A stretch of DNA of 64,000 bases from Bdellovibrionales bacterium RIFOXYC1_FULL_37_79. GTDB taxonomy: Bacteria > Bdellovibrionota > Bacteriovoracia > Bacteriovoracales > Bacteriovoracaceae. Of the stretch, positions 16,551 through 24,771 are shown in pieces. The DNA is taken from positions 95,107 through 159,106 of the forward strand of contig MEQB01000064.1 of the NCBI GenBank assembly GCA_001770015.1, in the 5' to 3' direction. The notes under the pieces are model-generated. The model was given only the letters and a program-made list of their open reading frames with translations, did no database searches and was not told the origin of the DNA. The stretch's first letter is position 1. Each line of letters starts with the position of its first letter. The position numbers and the translations under genes were made by a program.

Positions 16551-17729
16551 ATGACAAAAGGGACGATTGGGATTTTGACCGGTGGGGGAGATGTTCCAGG
16601 TTTAAATCCGGCCATACGGGCTGCCACTATCAGAGCAGTCAAGGAAGGGTACAAGGTTATTGGGATTAAAAATGGATGGAAGGGACTTATTAATATTGAT
16701 CGAGATAAACCTCTGAGTGAGCAAAAATATGTAATGCCTTTGGATATCAGCGCAGTTCAGGCAGTAGGCAGAAGAGGCGGGACATTTCTTCACAGTGCCA
16801 GAACGAATCCTCTTCATATTAAAAAAAATGATGTTCCATTTCGATTGCAGAGTGAATATCAATTGGATGACAACGATCTCACACCCGAAGTGGTTAAAAA
16901 TCTGGATTATCTTGGGATTAATTATCTGATACCGATTGGTGGGGATGATACGCTCAGCTATGGTGCCCATTTGCATAAGCAGGGCTTTAAATGCGTGGCA
17001 ATTCCTAAAACCATGGATAATGATGTTTCGGGAACGGAGTATTGTATTGGTTTTAGTACTTGTGTTACCCGAACGGTTCATTACACCAGACAACTTAGAA
17101 CCTGTGCCGGAAGTCATGAACGCTTTTTAGTGGTGGAAGTTTTTGGAAGATACGCTGGCTTTTCGTCCTTAATTCCTTGTCTGGCGGGGGCGGCTGACCG
17201 ATGTGTTATTCCTGAGCATAAATTTGATATTGATAGACTGACCGAGCTGATGGTTTACGATAAAAGAAATAACCCTAGCGCCTATTCAGTGTTGTTTGTT
17301 TCGGAAGGAGCAATGTTTGAAGGTGGTGAGATGATTTTTGAAAATGATGAGAAGGATGGTTTTGGCCATAAGAAGCTTGGGGGCATTGGGGATTTGGTGG
17401 CACTCAAGTTAAAGGAACTTTCCCCTAAATATAATGGCGGAGAGAAAATTTCCTCTATTACCCAAAGATTGGGATATCTGGTCAGGTCTGGGGATCCCGA
17501 TGCGATTGATTCCATGGTTTCGATGGCATTTGCTAATTTAGCCATGAGCTATATTATGGAAGGAAAAAGTGGAATCATGGTTTGTTTAAGAAAGGGGCGT
17601 TATGAAAGTGTCCCATTGGATGTTGTCATTAGTTATAAAAAATTGGTAGATGTATCAAAATTTTATGACATCAATCGCTACCGTCCAAGATATGAAAACT
17701 TTGAAGATAAACCAATGTGGATCATTTGA
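16551..17729 (+). CDS. pfp: 6-phosphofructokinase with PPi-dependent signature
   Basis: Phosphorylates fructose 6-phosphate, committing sugar to glycolysis. The start is ATG 16551, 6 nt after AAGGAG (16539-16544); the in-frame ATG at 16545 overlaps that site and is less likely. The N-terminus TIGILTGGGDVPGLNPAIR is the nucleotide/PPi loop. At the two phosphoryl-donor positions it reads GGDDT (residues 130-134) and IPKTMDND (151-158). ATP enzymes carry Gly at both sites (GGDGS and PGTIDND), and the Asp/Lys pair is the known mark of PPi-dependent enzymes, which work reversibly. FGRYAGFSS and VSEGA follow in the usual order. PPi dependence is an inference from these two residues, but a strong one, and it fits the adjacent membrane pyrophosphatase. 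Confidence 0.9.
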   Translation: MTKGTIGILTGGGDVPGLNPAIRAATIRAVKEGYKVIGIKNGWKGLINIDRDKPLSEQKYVMPLDISAVQAVGRRGGTFLHSARTNPLHIKKNDVPFRLQSEYQLDDNDLTPEVVKNLDYLGINYLIPIGGDDTLSYGAHLHKQGFKCVAIPKTMDNDVSGTEYCIGFSTCVTRTVHYTRQLRTCAGSHERFLVVEVFGRYAGFSSLIPCLAGAADRCVIPEHKFDIDRLTELMVYDKRNNPSAYSVLFVSEGAMFEGGEMIFENDEKDGFGHKKLGGIGDLVALKLKELSPKYNGGEKISSITQRLGYLVRSGDPDAIDSMVSMAFANLAMSYIMEGKSGIMVCLRKGRYESVPLDVVISYKKLVDVSKFYDINRYRPRYENFEDKPMWII

Positions 17730-17751
17730 AGTTTAATTAGGGAGGAGTAAG

Positions 17752-18969
17752 TTGATTAATCGAAAATGGGCAATTCCACTTATCGGGGTGAATGTTTTGG
17801 CTTTGTTGGATTCTCTTTATCTGACATGGCATCACTATCAGATGGAAATTGCCAGACCGATCACAAGTAGCTTTTGTACAATTAATTCTTTTATTGATTG
17901 TGATTCGGTGGCGCTTAGTTCTTATGCCCGATTTTTAGGAATGCCGGCAGCCGGGCTTGGAGTTTTTGCTTATCTGTTTTTATTGGGTCTGTTTATTCAT
18001 TTATTTTATTTTAAGAAAACAGACGTCAGCAGGGATTTGAATCTTTCCTTTATCGTGCTTCTGGTGATGCTGCTATTTTCTCTTAGACAGTTTTTAGCTT
18101 CCCTTATCTTTGTCAAAGCGGTTTGCATCATGTGCATAGGATTATATGTCTGTATAATTCTGATGGCCATTTTTAACTATCAACTGCTCCTTAAGATAGA
18201 TTACAAGGAAGGGCTGAAAAAATTAGTTGAGATTTTAAAGTTTGCGCATATTAGGGAGAGCCTGGTTTATCTTTTAATGGTGTTTTTTTGCATTATTATT
18301 TCTACGGCGGTTTGTCTTTTATTTAAAACTCATTTTGAATCGGAGGTTTTGCCACCAGAGCAATCAGCTAATCAGGAAAAAGGGATTTTGGAGATCTATA
18401 ACGAATTGCCATCGCAAGCGATTGACTTTAAAAATCTACCATTTAAAGGGGCAGAGGATGCACCATTTGTTTTTTTGGAAGTTAGTGATTTTGAGTGTCC
18501 ATTTTGTTCCTTAAGGGGAGCCATTTTACTGCGGTTAATGCGCCATTTTGAAGGGCTGGTGAAAATATATTTTTTAAATTTCCCGCTTGATGATAAATGT
18601 AACCGCACGATCAAGGATAAATTTCATAACAATGCATGTCTGTCAGCAAAGTATGCTATTTGTGCAGACCAAGAAGGTAAATTTTGGCCATATCATGATT
18701 ATTTATTCAAGCATCAAAAACAAATTTCCAAGGAGTGGCTGCACAGTTCAATTAAACATTTCAATTTTAATCAGGAAAAATTCGCAGCATGTTTGAAGGA
18801 TTATGCTTCTGATAAGTTAAATCAAGAGTTGGAGCGAGGTTATCAACTCAATATCACTTATACGCCGACTATTTTTCTAAATAATAAAAAAATTTCCGAT
18901 CTGGTCCAAAGAGAGGAGGATATTATTGCCCTGTTAGAGAGCATCATGAAGGCTTCGTTGGAGAAATAA
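17752..18969 (+). CDS. VKOR-DsbA/thioredoxin fusion, disulfide-bond formation enzyme
   Basis: A 405-residue inner-membrane oxidoreductase. The N-terminal half is a VKOR domain with about five membrane helices, a loop cysteine pair (Cys42, Cys50) and the catalytic C125-I-M-C128. It is followed by one more membrane anchor (about 172-192) and a periplasmic thioredoxin-fold domain with C249-P-F-C252 and a cis-Pro segment (ITYTPTIFLN). VKOR reoxidises the DsbA-like partner using quinone, so the fusion would introduce disulfides in the periplasm by itself. This fits the cysteine-rich lipoprotein encoded nearby. Start TTG 17752 follows GGAGGAG. It sits 22 bp after the phosphofructokinase gene and 4 bp before trmO, so it is probably co-transcribed. 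Confidence 0.88.
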   Translation: MINRKWAIPLIGVNVLALLDSLYLTWHHYQMEIARPITSSFCTINSFIDCDSVALSSYARFLGMPAAGLGVFAYLFLLGLFIHLFYFKKTDVSRDLNLSFIVLLVMLLFSLRQFLASLIFVKAVCIMCIGLYVCIILMAIFNYQLLLKIDYKEGLKKLVEILKFAHIRESLVYLLMVFFCIIISTAVCLLFKTHFESEVLPPEQSANQEKGILEIYNELPSQAIDFKNLPFKGAEDAPFVFLEVSDFECPFCSLRGAILLRLMRHFEGLVKIYFLNFPLDDKCNRTIKDKFHNNACLSAKYAICADQEGKFWPYHDYLFKHQKQISKEWLHSSIKHFNFNQEKFAACLKDYASDKLNQELERGYQLNITYTPTIFLNNKKISDLVQREEDIIALLESIMKASLEK

Positions 18970-18973
18970 TCCC

Positions 18974-19702
18974 TTGGAAGAAATTACATTCAGGCCTATA
19001 GGTATTGTTAGAAGTCCATTTCCAGATAAGTTCGGGGTCCCTCGAAGATCAGGCCTTATTAAAAACTTAAAGGCCATCATTGAACTTGCCCCGGAATTTT
19101 CGCAACCTGGAATAGAAAAAGGTTTGAGCGGGTTTTCCCATCTGTGGGTGATTTTTCAATTTCATAAATATGCTATAAAAAAAACCTGGTCACCGACTGT
19201 GAGACCTCCACGTCTTGGTGGAAACAAGAAGATGGGGGTTTTTGCCAGCAGATCGCCTCAGCGTCCTAACTTCATAGGGATGAGCGCGGTGAAAATTGAT
19301 GGAATTGTAAGAAAAAAGGATAGAGTATATATACATATCAGCGGAATTGATATGATAGATAAGACCCCCGTGCTGGATATCAAGCCCTACATTGCTGATT
19401 CGGACCGGCTCAACAATACCAAGCGAGGGTGGATTGCCAAACTTCCTCTTAAAAAACCTCTCCTAAAGGTTACATTTTCTTCCGGGGTGAGAGAATTTAT
19501 TAAAAAAAATGAAACCAATGCTTCGGAATTTATCAAGCTGGTCAGAGAAATTGTGGCCCAAGATCCCCGTCCTTCCTATCTTCGCAGCCACCCCAGGAAG
19601 GGGCAAAAAAGTGAATTCACTTTCTCCTTTGGCGGATATGATATTGGTTTTTTGGTAAAAGAACAAAGTATTGCCTGTATCAATCGTATTATAAGTCTTT
19701 AA
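18974..19702 (+). CDS. trmO: tRNA (N6-threonylcarbamoyladenosine37-N6)-methyltransferase TrmO
   Basis: A 242-residue member of the TrmO/YaeB (TsaA-like) family, which methylates t6A37 in tRNA-Thr. Motifs seen: FRPIGIVRSPF at residues 5-15, the RSGLIKNLKAIIEL strand, GLSGFSHLWVIFQFH, PPRLGG, and the strongly conserved GVFASRSPQRPNFIGMSAV, followed by GIDMIDKTPVLDIKPY. The C-terminal AsnGln-like extension with DPRPSY is also typical. The TTG start at 18974 uses GGAGAAA at the end of the preceding gene, so the two are translationally linked. Confidence 0.88.
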   Translation: MEEITFRPIGIVRSPFPDKFGVPRRSGLIKNLKAIIELAPEFSQPGIEKGLSGFSHLWVIFQFHKYAIKKTWSPTVRPPRLGGNKKMGVFASRSPQRPNFIGMSAVKIDGIVRKKDRVYIHISGIDMIDKTPVLDIKPYIADSDRLNNTKRGWIAKLPLKKPLLKVTFSSGVREFIKKNETNASEFIKLVREIVAQDPRPSYLRSHPRKGQKSEFTFSFGGYDIGFLVKEQSIACINRIISL

Positions 19703-19811
19703 TATTAAATATTTATATCCTACTTGAATCTTCTGGGTAAAAAAAAAATCAGTGTTTTGTCTATGAATTAAATGTGCTATATGGATGTTTATAAAACAAA
19801 TGGAGTGGATG

Positions 19812-20687
19812 ATGGCTTGGGAATATAGCGACAAAGTTAAAGATCTTTTTATGAAAGCGATTACTAACAAGGAACAGTCTCATTTTGGAACTATTGAAAA
19901 TCCTGATGGAACCGGCAGTTATGGATCAATTGCTTGTGGTGATGCGATGGTGTTTTATTTTAAAGTAAAAAAAGATTCTATGGATCCCAAAAAAGATGTG
20001 ATCATTGAGGCCAAATATAAAACTTTCGGTTGCACTTCTGCGATTGCTTCGTCAGAAGCCTTATGTCTCATGATCGAGGCGCAAAAACTGACTCCGATAG
20101 AGGCCATGAAAATTACCAGTCAGGATATTGTGGATTTTTTGGGAGGAATGCCGACGCAAAAAATCCATTGTAGTGTTATGGGTACAGAAGTTTTGAAAGT
20201 GGCGGTTAGCGATTGGGCAAAAAAACGAGGGTTGCAATTATTGGGTTTTGAAAACAATGATCAACCCGATCATGATGACGGGAAAATGGTGTGCCATTGT
20301 TTTGGACTTTCGGATAATTTTATCAAAAGGAAGGTTCACGATTTGAAATTGCAAGACCCCGAAGATATTAAAAATACCATCAAAGCTGGTGGCGGATGCG
20401 GGATGTGTGTTAACAGTCCCGACGGATTAAATGCGATTATTCAAGAAGTATGGGGCAGACAAGTGAAAGTTTCGGATGATAAAAAATTGATGGAAACGAA
20501 AAAAATTCACGAAGCCCTGCTTAGAGAATTTGAAAACGGTGCCAAGACCGAGTTGAATTATGTTGAGTTGGTGGATATCAAAGATCATATGGTTTATTGT
20601 ATTTTCGAAAATGATCAAGATAAAAGAAAAATGGAACAATATCTTCATGATCGGGTGGATAAAAAGGTGGTTGTGATAGATGTATAA
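19812..20687 (+). CDS. NifU-like iron-sulfur cluster scaffold (IscU domain plus BFD [2Fe-2S] domain)
   Basis: A scaffold on which [Fe-S] clusters are assembled with sulfur from the adjacent NifS. The start is taken at ATG 19812 (MAWEYSDKV), 6 nt after TGGAG; in-frame ATGs at 19785, 19800 and 19809 are less likely. IscU-type ligands are Cys42 (ACGDA), Cys74 (FGCTSA) and Cys120 (IHCSVMG). The central BFD-like domain has C161-H-C163 and C196-G-M-C199 for a stable [2Fe-2S] cluster. The last 90 residues occupy the place of the usual Nfu domain but lack its CxxC, so this C-terminal domain cannot hold a cluster in the normal way. It is 10 bp from nifS. Confidence 0.9.
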   Translation: MAWEYSDKVKDLFMKAITNKEQSHFGTIENPDGTGSYGSIACGDAMVFYFKVKKDSMDPKKDVIIEAKYKTFGCTSAIASSEALCLMIEAQKLTPIEAMKITSQDIVDFLGGMPTQKIHCSVMGTEVLKVAVSDWAKKRGLQLLGFENNDQPDHDDGKMVCHCFGLSDNFIKRKVHDLKLQDPEDIKNTIKAGGGCGMCVNSPDGLNAIIQEVWGRQVKVSDDKKLMETKKIHEALLREFENGAKTELNYVELVDIKDHMVYCIFENDQDKRKMEQYLHDRVDKKVVVIDV

Positions 20688-20697
20688 GGAAGAAAAG

Positions 20698-21888
20698 ATG
20701 GTTACCTACCTAGATAATAATGCTACCACTCCTGTTGATCCAGCCGTCGTTAAAAGCATGATCCCTTATTTTGAAAACTTTTTTTATAATCCCAGCAGTG
20801 CCTACAAGGAAGCTCGCATTTCCAAACAAGCAATCGATGAGGCAAGATCGGTGGTCAAAAAAATGTTAAATGCCAAGTTCGATACGGAAATTATTTTTAC
20901 TGGTTCGGCTACCGAAAGTAATAATTTTGCGATAAATGGCGTACTGGATGCAAATGTTGATAGAAAACACATCATCACCACCAAAGTTGAACATCCAGCA
21001 GTTTTGGAAGTGTGTCATGATCTTGAAAAAAAAGGTTTTACCGTTACCTATCTAGATGTTGATACTGCTGGAAATTTGAGTATTAAGGATTTGATTAAGG
21101 CCATAAGAAGTGACACAGCCCTGGTCTCGATAATGTATGCTAATAACGAAACAGGGGTCATCTTTCCCATCGATAAGCTGTCCCGTATCGTCAAACTGAC
21201 TGATCCTAAAATTATGTTTCATACTGATGCCACCCAGGCTGTGGGGAAACTCGATATTGATCTTGCCCAAAAGCTCACTTATGTGGATCTACTTAGTTTT
21301 TCCGGGCATAAAATTTATGCTCCCAAGGGGATTGGAGTTTTGTATGCTAAAAAAGGCACTGCAATTCGGCCTATCATGCTGGGGGGGCATCAAGAGAGAG
21401 GGATGAGGGCAGGTACGGAGAATGTCCCCTATATAGTCGGGTTTAAAAAAGCCTGTGAACTTCTTATAAAAGAATTAGATGAAGGTGCTTCTGGTATTTT
21501 GGAATTGAGAGACCAGTTTGAGAAATTTGTGGTGGATTATATTCCATATGTAAAAATAAATGGGGGAGCGGCACCTAGAATTGCGAATACCTCCAATATC
21601 AGTTTCTATGGGATTGAGGGGGAGAGTATCCTCTATGCTTTGAACGAAGAAGGAATTTGTATTTCCACTGGATCAGCTTGTTCCTCTGGCTCACTGGCCC
21701 CTTCTCACGTCATGCAGGCTATGGGCGTGCCTTTTACCTATGCCCATGGGTCACTTAGAGTTTCGTTTGGCAGGTTTAATTCGAAAAAAGATTTAGAAAA
21801 AATTATCAATGTTTTACCGAAGGTGATTTCCAAGCTAAGAGAGATCTCACCTTACTGGGATTATCAAAAGGACATGCCAGTCGAATAG
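20698..21888 (+). CDS. nifS: Cysteine desulfurase, NifS/IscS type
   Basis: PLP enzyme that takes sulfur from cysteine for iron-sulfur cluster assembly. The start at ATG 20698 (MVTYLDNNATTPVDP) is set by AAGGA 20686-20690; the upstream ATG 20680 lies within the end of the NifU-like gene and has no ribosome-binding site. Motifs: NNATTP at the N-terminus, FTGSATESNN, FHTDATQAVGK, the PLP-lysine segment LSFSGHKIYAPKGIG, and the active-site cysteine loop STGSACSSGSLAPSH. The length of 396 residues matches NifS. It forms an operon with the upstream scaffold; no iscR, hscA or fdx is present, which is more like a NIF-type than an ISC-type system. Confidence 0.93.
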   Translation: MVTYLDNNATTPVDPAVVKSMIPYFENFFYNPSSAYKEARISKQAIDEARSVVKKMLNAKFDTEIIFTGSATESNNFAINGVLDANVDRKHIITTKVEHPAVLEVCHDLEKKGFTVTYLDVDTAGNLSIKDLIKAIRSDTALVSIMYANNETGVIFPIDKLSRIVKLTDPKIMFHTDATQAVGKLDIDLAQKLTYVDLLSFSGHKIYAPKGIGVLYAKKGTAIRPIMLGGHQERGMRAGTENVPYIVGFKKACELLIKELDEGASGILELRDQFEKFVVDYIPYVKINGGAAPRIANTSNISFYGIEGESILYALNEEGICISTGSACSSGSLAPSHVMQAMGVPFTYAHGSLRVSFGRFNSKKDLEKIINVLPKVISKLREISPYWDYQKDMPVE

Positions 21889-21952
21889 AGGTGGTTGTCA
21901 TGTCCCAAGACCATGATCTGGTCGAAGTTTTAAACAATAAAAAAATCAATGG

Positions 21953-21993
21953 TTGACATATGTAAATTTTACGATTTAAAATTTGTATATGAT
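21953..21993 (+). promoter_or_regulatory. HU promoter region with a 35-bp interrupted palindrome
   Basis: A consensus -35 TTGACA lies at 21953-21958. The -10 is unclear: TTTAAA at 21975-21980 is correctly spaced (16 bp) but poor, and TATGAT at 21988-21993 is good but too far. A palindrome with arms CATAT-gt-AAATTTTA (21957-21971) and TAAAATTT-gt-ATATG (21977-21991) covers the region and would suit an autoregulatory operator. Confidence 0.5.
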
Positions 21994-22014
21994 ATTAATT
22001 TTTAAGGAGACATT

Positions 22015-22293
22015 ATGAACAGAAAAGAACTCATCGAAAACATTTTGAACGAAAAAACTCTTAGTCACATGACTAAAAAAGATGCTGACACTTTTGTAAC
22101 AGTTATGCTTGAAACCATCAAGAAAACCGTTAGAAAAGGCGACGATGTATCTTTGGTTGGTTTTGGTTCTTTTTGCAAAGTTAAAAGAAAAGCCAGAACT
22201 GGTGTAAATCCTTCTACTGGAGAGAAAATTAAGATTAAAGCAAAAACTCTTCCTAAATTCCGTCCAGGAAAAGCTTTTAAAGAAATGATGTAA
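22015..22293 (+). CDS. hup: DNA-binding protein HU
   Basis: A 92-residue histone-like protein that bends and compacts DNA as a dimer. It has the full HU/IHF fold: helix pair at residues 1-40, then GDDVSLVGFGSFCKVKRKARTGVNPSTGE in parts at about residues 43-70, with the DNA-intercalating proline in GVNPSTGE and the end KTLPKFRPGKAFKE. The RNPxTG arm reads TGVNPSTG, a small variant. The start ATG 22015 follows AAGGAGA. It is a single-gene unit with its own promoter and terminator. Confidence 0.95.
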   Translation: MNRKELIENILNEKTLSHMTKKDADTFVTVMLETIKKTVRKGDDVSLVGFGSFCKVKRKARTGVNPSTGEKIKIKAKTLPKFRPGKAFKEMM

Positions 22294-22323
22294 TTTTTAA
22301 TTTTTTGATTGCTTAAAATGGGG

Positions 22324-22350
22324 GCCCATCTGAATAAGATGGGCTTTCTA
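22324..22350 (+). terminator. Terminator after hup
   Basis: GCCCATCT (22324-22331) pairs with AGATGGGC (22337-22344) around a 5-nt loop, followed by TTTCTAAT. The T-run is weak but the stem is strong. Confidence 0.7.
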
Positions 22351-22369
22351 ATATCATAGGGGAGATAAG

Positions 22370-23719
22370 TTGAATAATTATTATGATGTAGTTATTGTGG
22401 GAGGCGGAATTGGTGGTCTTGGGGTACTACATTATTTAAAGAAAAAGAATTTTAAAGTCATTCTTTTGGAAAAAAGTGCAAGATGTGGAGGACTGGTTCA
22501 AAGTGCTACGGATCGCAATCACTTGCTGGAAATAGGGCCCAATGCATTTTTAAAAAGTTATAAAAATACTTACGATTTTATTTGTGAGGTGGGGCTTGCC
22601 GATCAAATTATCAGTAATCGGCCCGAAGCCTACCATCGATATATTTTTAGAAATGGAAAAATCCATCCACTGCCAGAAGATCCAATCAGTTTTTTTAAAT
22701 CTGACCTGCTTTCTTTTGCCGCTAAATGCAGGTTATTTTTAGAACCTTTTGTCTTAAAAGGTCCATCTGAGGAGAGTATCAAGGATTTTGGTAATCGTAG
22801 ATTCGGAAAAGAGGTGACCGAGGTGATTTTAGATGCCATGGTTAAGGGTATCTGCACTGGGGATATTTCCCAGCTGGATATCAATTCCATGTTTCCCAAA
22901 CTGAAAGATATTGAAAAAAATTATAGGAGTTTGCTTTTATTTTTACTTTTTTTTAAGAAAAGAAATGTGCAAAAAACCAATGATGGAAAAAAGACCTTTT
23001 TCTTGTCTTTGAAAAAAGGTATGGGGGATTTGTCCCATCATGTTCATAATAAATATAGGGCAGAGATTCAAACGGAGTGTCTGGTTACCCAAATCTCAAA
23101 AGAAGATGCCGGGTATCAGGTTTATACTGAAAAAGGCATTTTTTATGCAAAGGAAGTTGTTTTAGCAACCAGGGCGATGGAGGCTGCCAGCATCATTAAA
23201 AATACCTATCCGGACTATGCAGATATCTTATACCGGATACCCTACGCCAACGTTGCTACGGTGACTATGAGCTGGAAAAAAGAAGAGGTATTGCATCCAC
23301 TGGATGGATTTGGATTTTTATCATCTTCAAAAGAAAAGCTGAATATTTTAGGGGCACTTTTCTCATCAAGCTTATTTCCAAATCGAACTCCAGAAGATGA
23401 AAAGATGATAAAGGTGTATCTGGGGGGACCTCAAAAAGAGGAGATGTTGAAGCTTTCCGATCAAGAAATCATTGAATTGGTTTTAAAGGATATACAACCA
23501 ATCCTGCAAGTGCATGGTAAGTATCAATATGTTAAGCTTAGGCGCATCGAAAATGCCATACCCCTTTTCAATATGGGACATAAACAAATCAAAGAGCAAT
23601 TAAGCGAAATGGCCCTTAAGTATAAGGGAATATATTTAGTGGGCAACTATCTAGAGGGTATCAGTGTTGATGCTACGATAAAAGTGGCCCGCACTGTATC
23701 CGAACAAATTAATAATTGA
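22370..23719 (+). CDS. hemY: Protoporphyrinogen/coproporphyrinogen oxidase, HemY type
   Basis: FAD-dependent oxidase of late haem synthesis, 449 residues. The N-terminal dinucleotide fold is clear (VVIVGGGIGGLGVLHYLKKK, then ILLEKSARCGGLV), followed by IGPNAFLKSYKN, the FGKEVTEVILDAMVKGICTGD helix typical of PPO enzymes, and the C-terminal FAD contact GIYLVGNYLEGISVDATI. The start at TTG 22370 follows GGGGAGATAAG. No other haem gene is adjacent. Its stop overlaps the convergent secreted-protein gene by 11 bp. Substrate (proto- or coproporphyrinogen) cannot be told from sequence. Confidence 0.88.
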   Translation: MNNYYDVVIVGGGIGGLGVLHYLKKKNFKVILLEKSARCGGLVQSATDRNHLLEIGPNAFLKSYKNTYDFICEVGLADQIISNRPEAYHRYIFRNGKIHPLPEDPISFFKSDLLSFAAKCRLFLEPFVLKGPSEESIKDFGNRRFGKEVTEVILDAMVKGICTGDISQLDINSMFPKLKDIEKNYRSLLLFLLFFKKRNVQKTNDGKKTFFLSLKKGMGDLSHHVHNKYRAEIQTECLVTQISKEDAGYQVYTEKGIFYAKEVVLATRAMEAASIIKNTYPDYADILYRIPYANVATVTMSWKKEEVLHPLDGFGFLSSSKEKLNILGALFSSSLFPNRTPEDEKMIKVYLGGPQKEEMLKLSDQEIIELVLKDIQPILQVHGKYQYVKLRRIENAIPLFNMGHKQIKEQLSEMALKYKGIYLVGNYLEGISVDATIKVARTVSEQINN

Positions 23720-24770
23720 TGAGGTTCAGACTGATAATCTGCCACCAAGGTTCCCATAGCTGTTTGATTTTTACGGAGCCTTTTTTGAATTTAAATTTAA
23801 AAGTATTGCTCTTGTTTTTGTAGGCATAGGCAGAAAATTTGATACGGGCACGATAGTCCTTATTTCCAGTGAATAAGGTGGCATCTTTATCACAAAGATT
23901 GGACAAATTACCTTTTATATAAAAGTTTTCCACATGGACATCTTTGTTATTATCAAAACATTTATCCGGATTCACGGTGGTACAGGTGATCAGCTTTTCT
24001 ATTTTAGTATTATTGGTCCAGTGAATGTTATGAAATACCGCACCTTTGGGACGCTTAAAGGATATTGAGATGCCTGGCAGAATATCAATCAAGTTGGGGA
24101 AGGCCATAAAATTACATTTTAATTTCTTTTTAAATTCATCAGATATATCAATTAAATCATCATAGACTCTAAGTAAAATTTGAGGAAAGGAATTATCTTT
24201 TTTCTCGTTTAGCACTATAACTTGTAACTGGTCGTTGAAACTAAAAAAAGATGAAACCTGGATATGCTTATTAAGACCTAGGGCAACTTTGGCTCCCAGG
24301 GCATCCAAAAAGCTATGATCTTGAATATTATGGTGATGACCAAGTTCATGAATGATAATACCGATAGCGGTTTTAATATCAATGGATTCATAGATACCTA
24401 GATTATTTTTGAAATAAAGGAGGTCAAGGTTGAAATAAATGGGACCGCCAACCGCACTTCCGGTCTTGGCTATTTTTATTTCGCCGTCGATGATAAATGT
24501 GCCGGGATTACTACTTTCCGATATGAAAATGAGCGGTTTTTCCTGCGCAAATTCCTCTTCTAAGCTGCCTTTTATTTGAGAAAGAATTTCTTTTTCTCGT
24601 TCACTGATTTGACAGATGTCGCTGCTTAAACACAAGTCAATGTATTTACCAACGTTTAAAAAAGTATAGGTGAGTGTTCCTTCTGCTGCTCCACCGCCGT
24701 TGTTGACTTCATCCCAAGAAAAAACATTTTGACTGATAATCATAAGAAAAATAATCACCATTCTTTTCAT
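23709..24770 (-). CDS. Secreted protein with HELGHH metal-site motif, family unknown
   Basis: A 353-residue exported protein. The start at ATG 24770 is chosen because GTGGAGAAA lies correctly upstream; it is 1 bp after the stop of the regulator gene, so the two are translationally coupled. The N-terminus MKRMVIIFLMIISQNVFS is a signal peptide with cleavage near FSW. The sequence IGIIIHELGHHHN (about residues 134-146) is a canonical HExxH zinc site, so a metalloprotease is possible, but I do not see a clear third ligand or a known family. Three cysteine pairs occur in the C-terminal half, suggesting disulfides. The close link to a TIGR02147 regulator is a repeated theme in Bdellovibrio-like genomes. 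Confidence 0.7.
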   Translation of the reverse strand: MKRMVIIFLMIISQNVFSWDEVNNGGGAAEGTLTYTFLNVGKYIDLCLSSDICQISEREKEILSQIKGSLEEEFAQEKPLIFISESSNPGTFIIDGEIKIAKTGSAVGGPIYFNLDLLYFKNNLGIYESIDIKTAIGIIIHELGHHHNIQDHSFLDALGAKVALGLNKHIQVSSFFSFNDQLQVIVLNEKKDNSFPQILLRVYDDLIDISDEFKKKLKCNFMAFPNLIDILPGISISFKRPKGAVFHNIHWTNNTKIEKLITCTTVNPDKCFDNNKDVHVENFYIKGNLSNLCDKDATLFTGNKDYRARIKFSAYAYKNKSNTFKFKFKKGSVKIKQLWEPWWQIISLNLINY

Positions 24771-24771
24771 T

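Noticed and set aside
21909..21930. Small hairpin GACCA/TGGTC after nifS as a terminator
   Set aside because: The stem is only 5 bp and the following bases (GAAGTTTTAAAC) give a short T-run; too weak to list.
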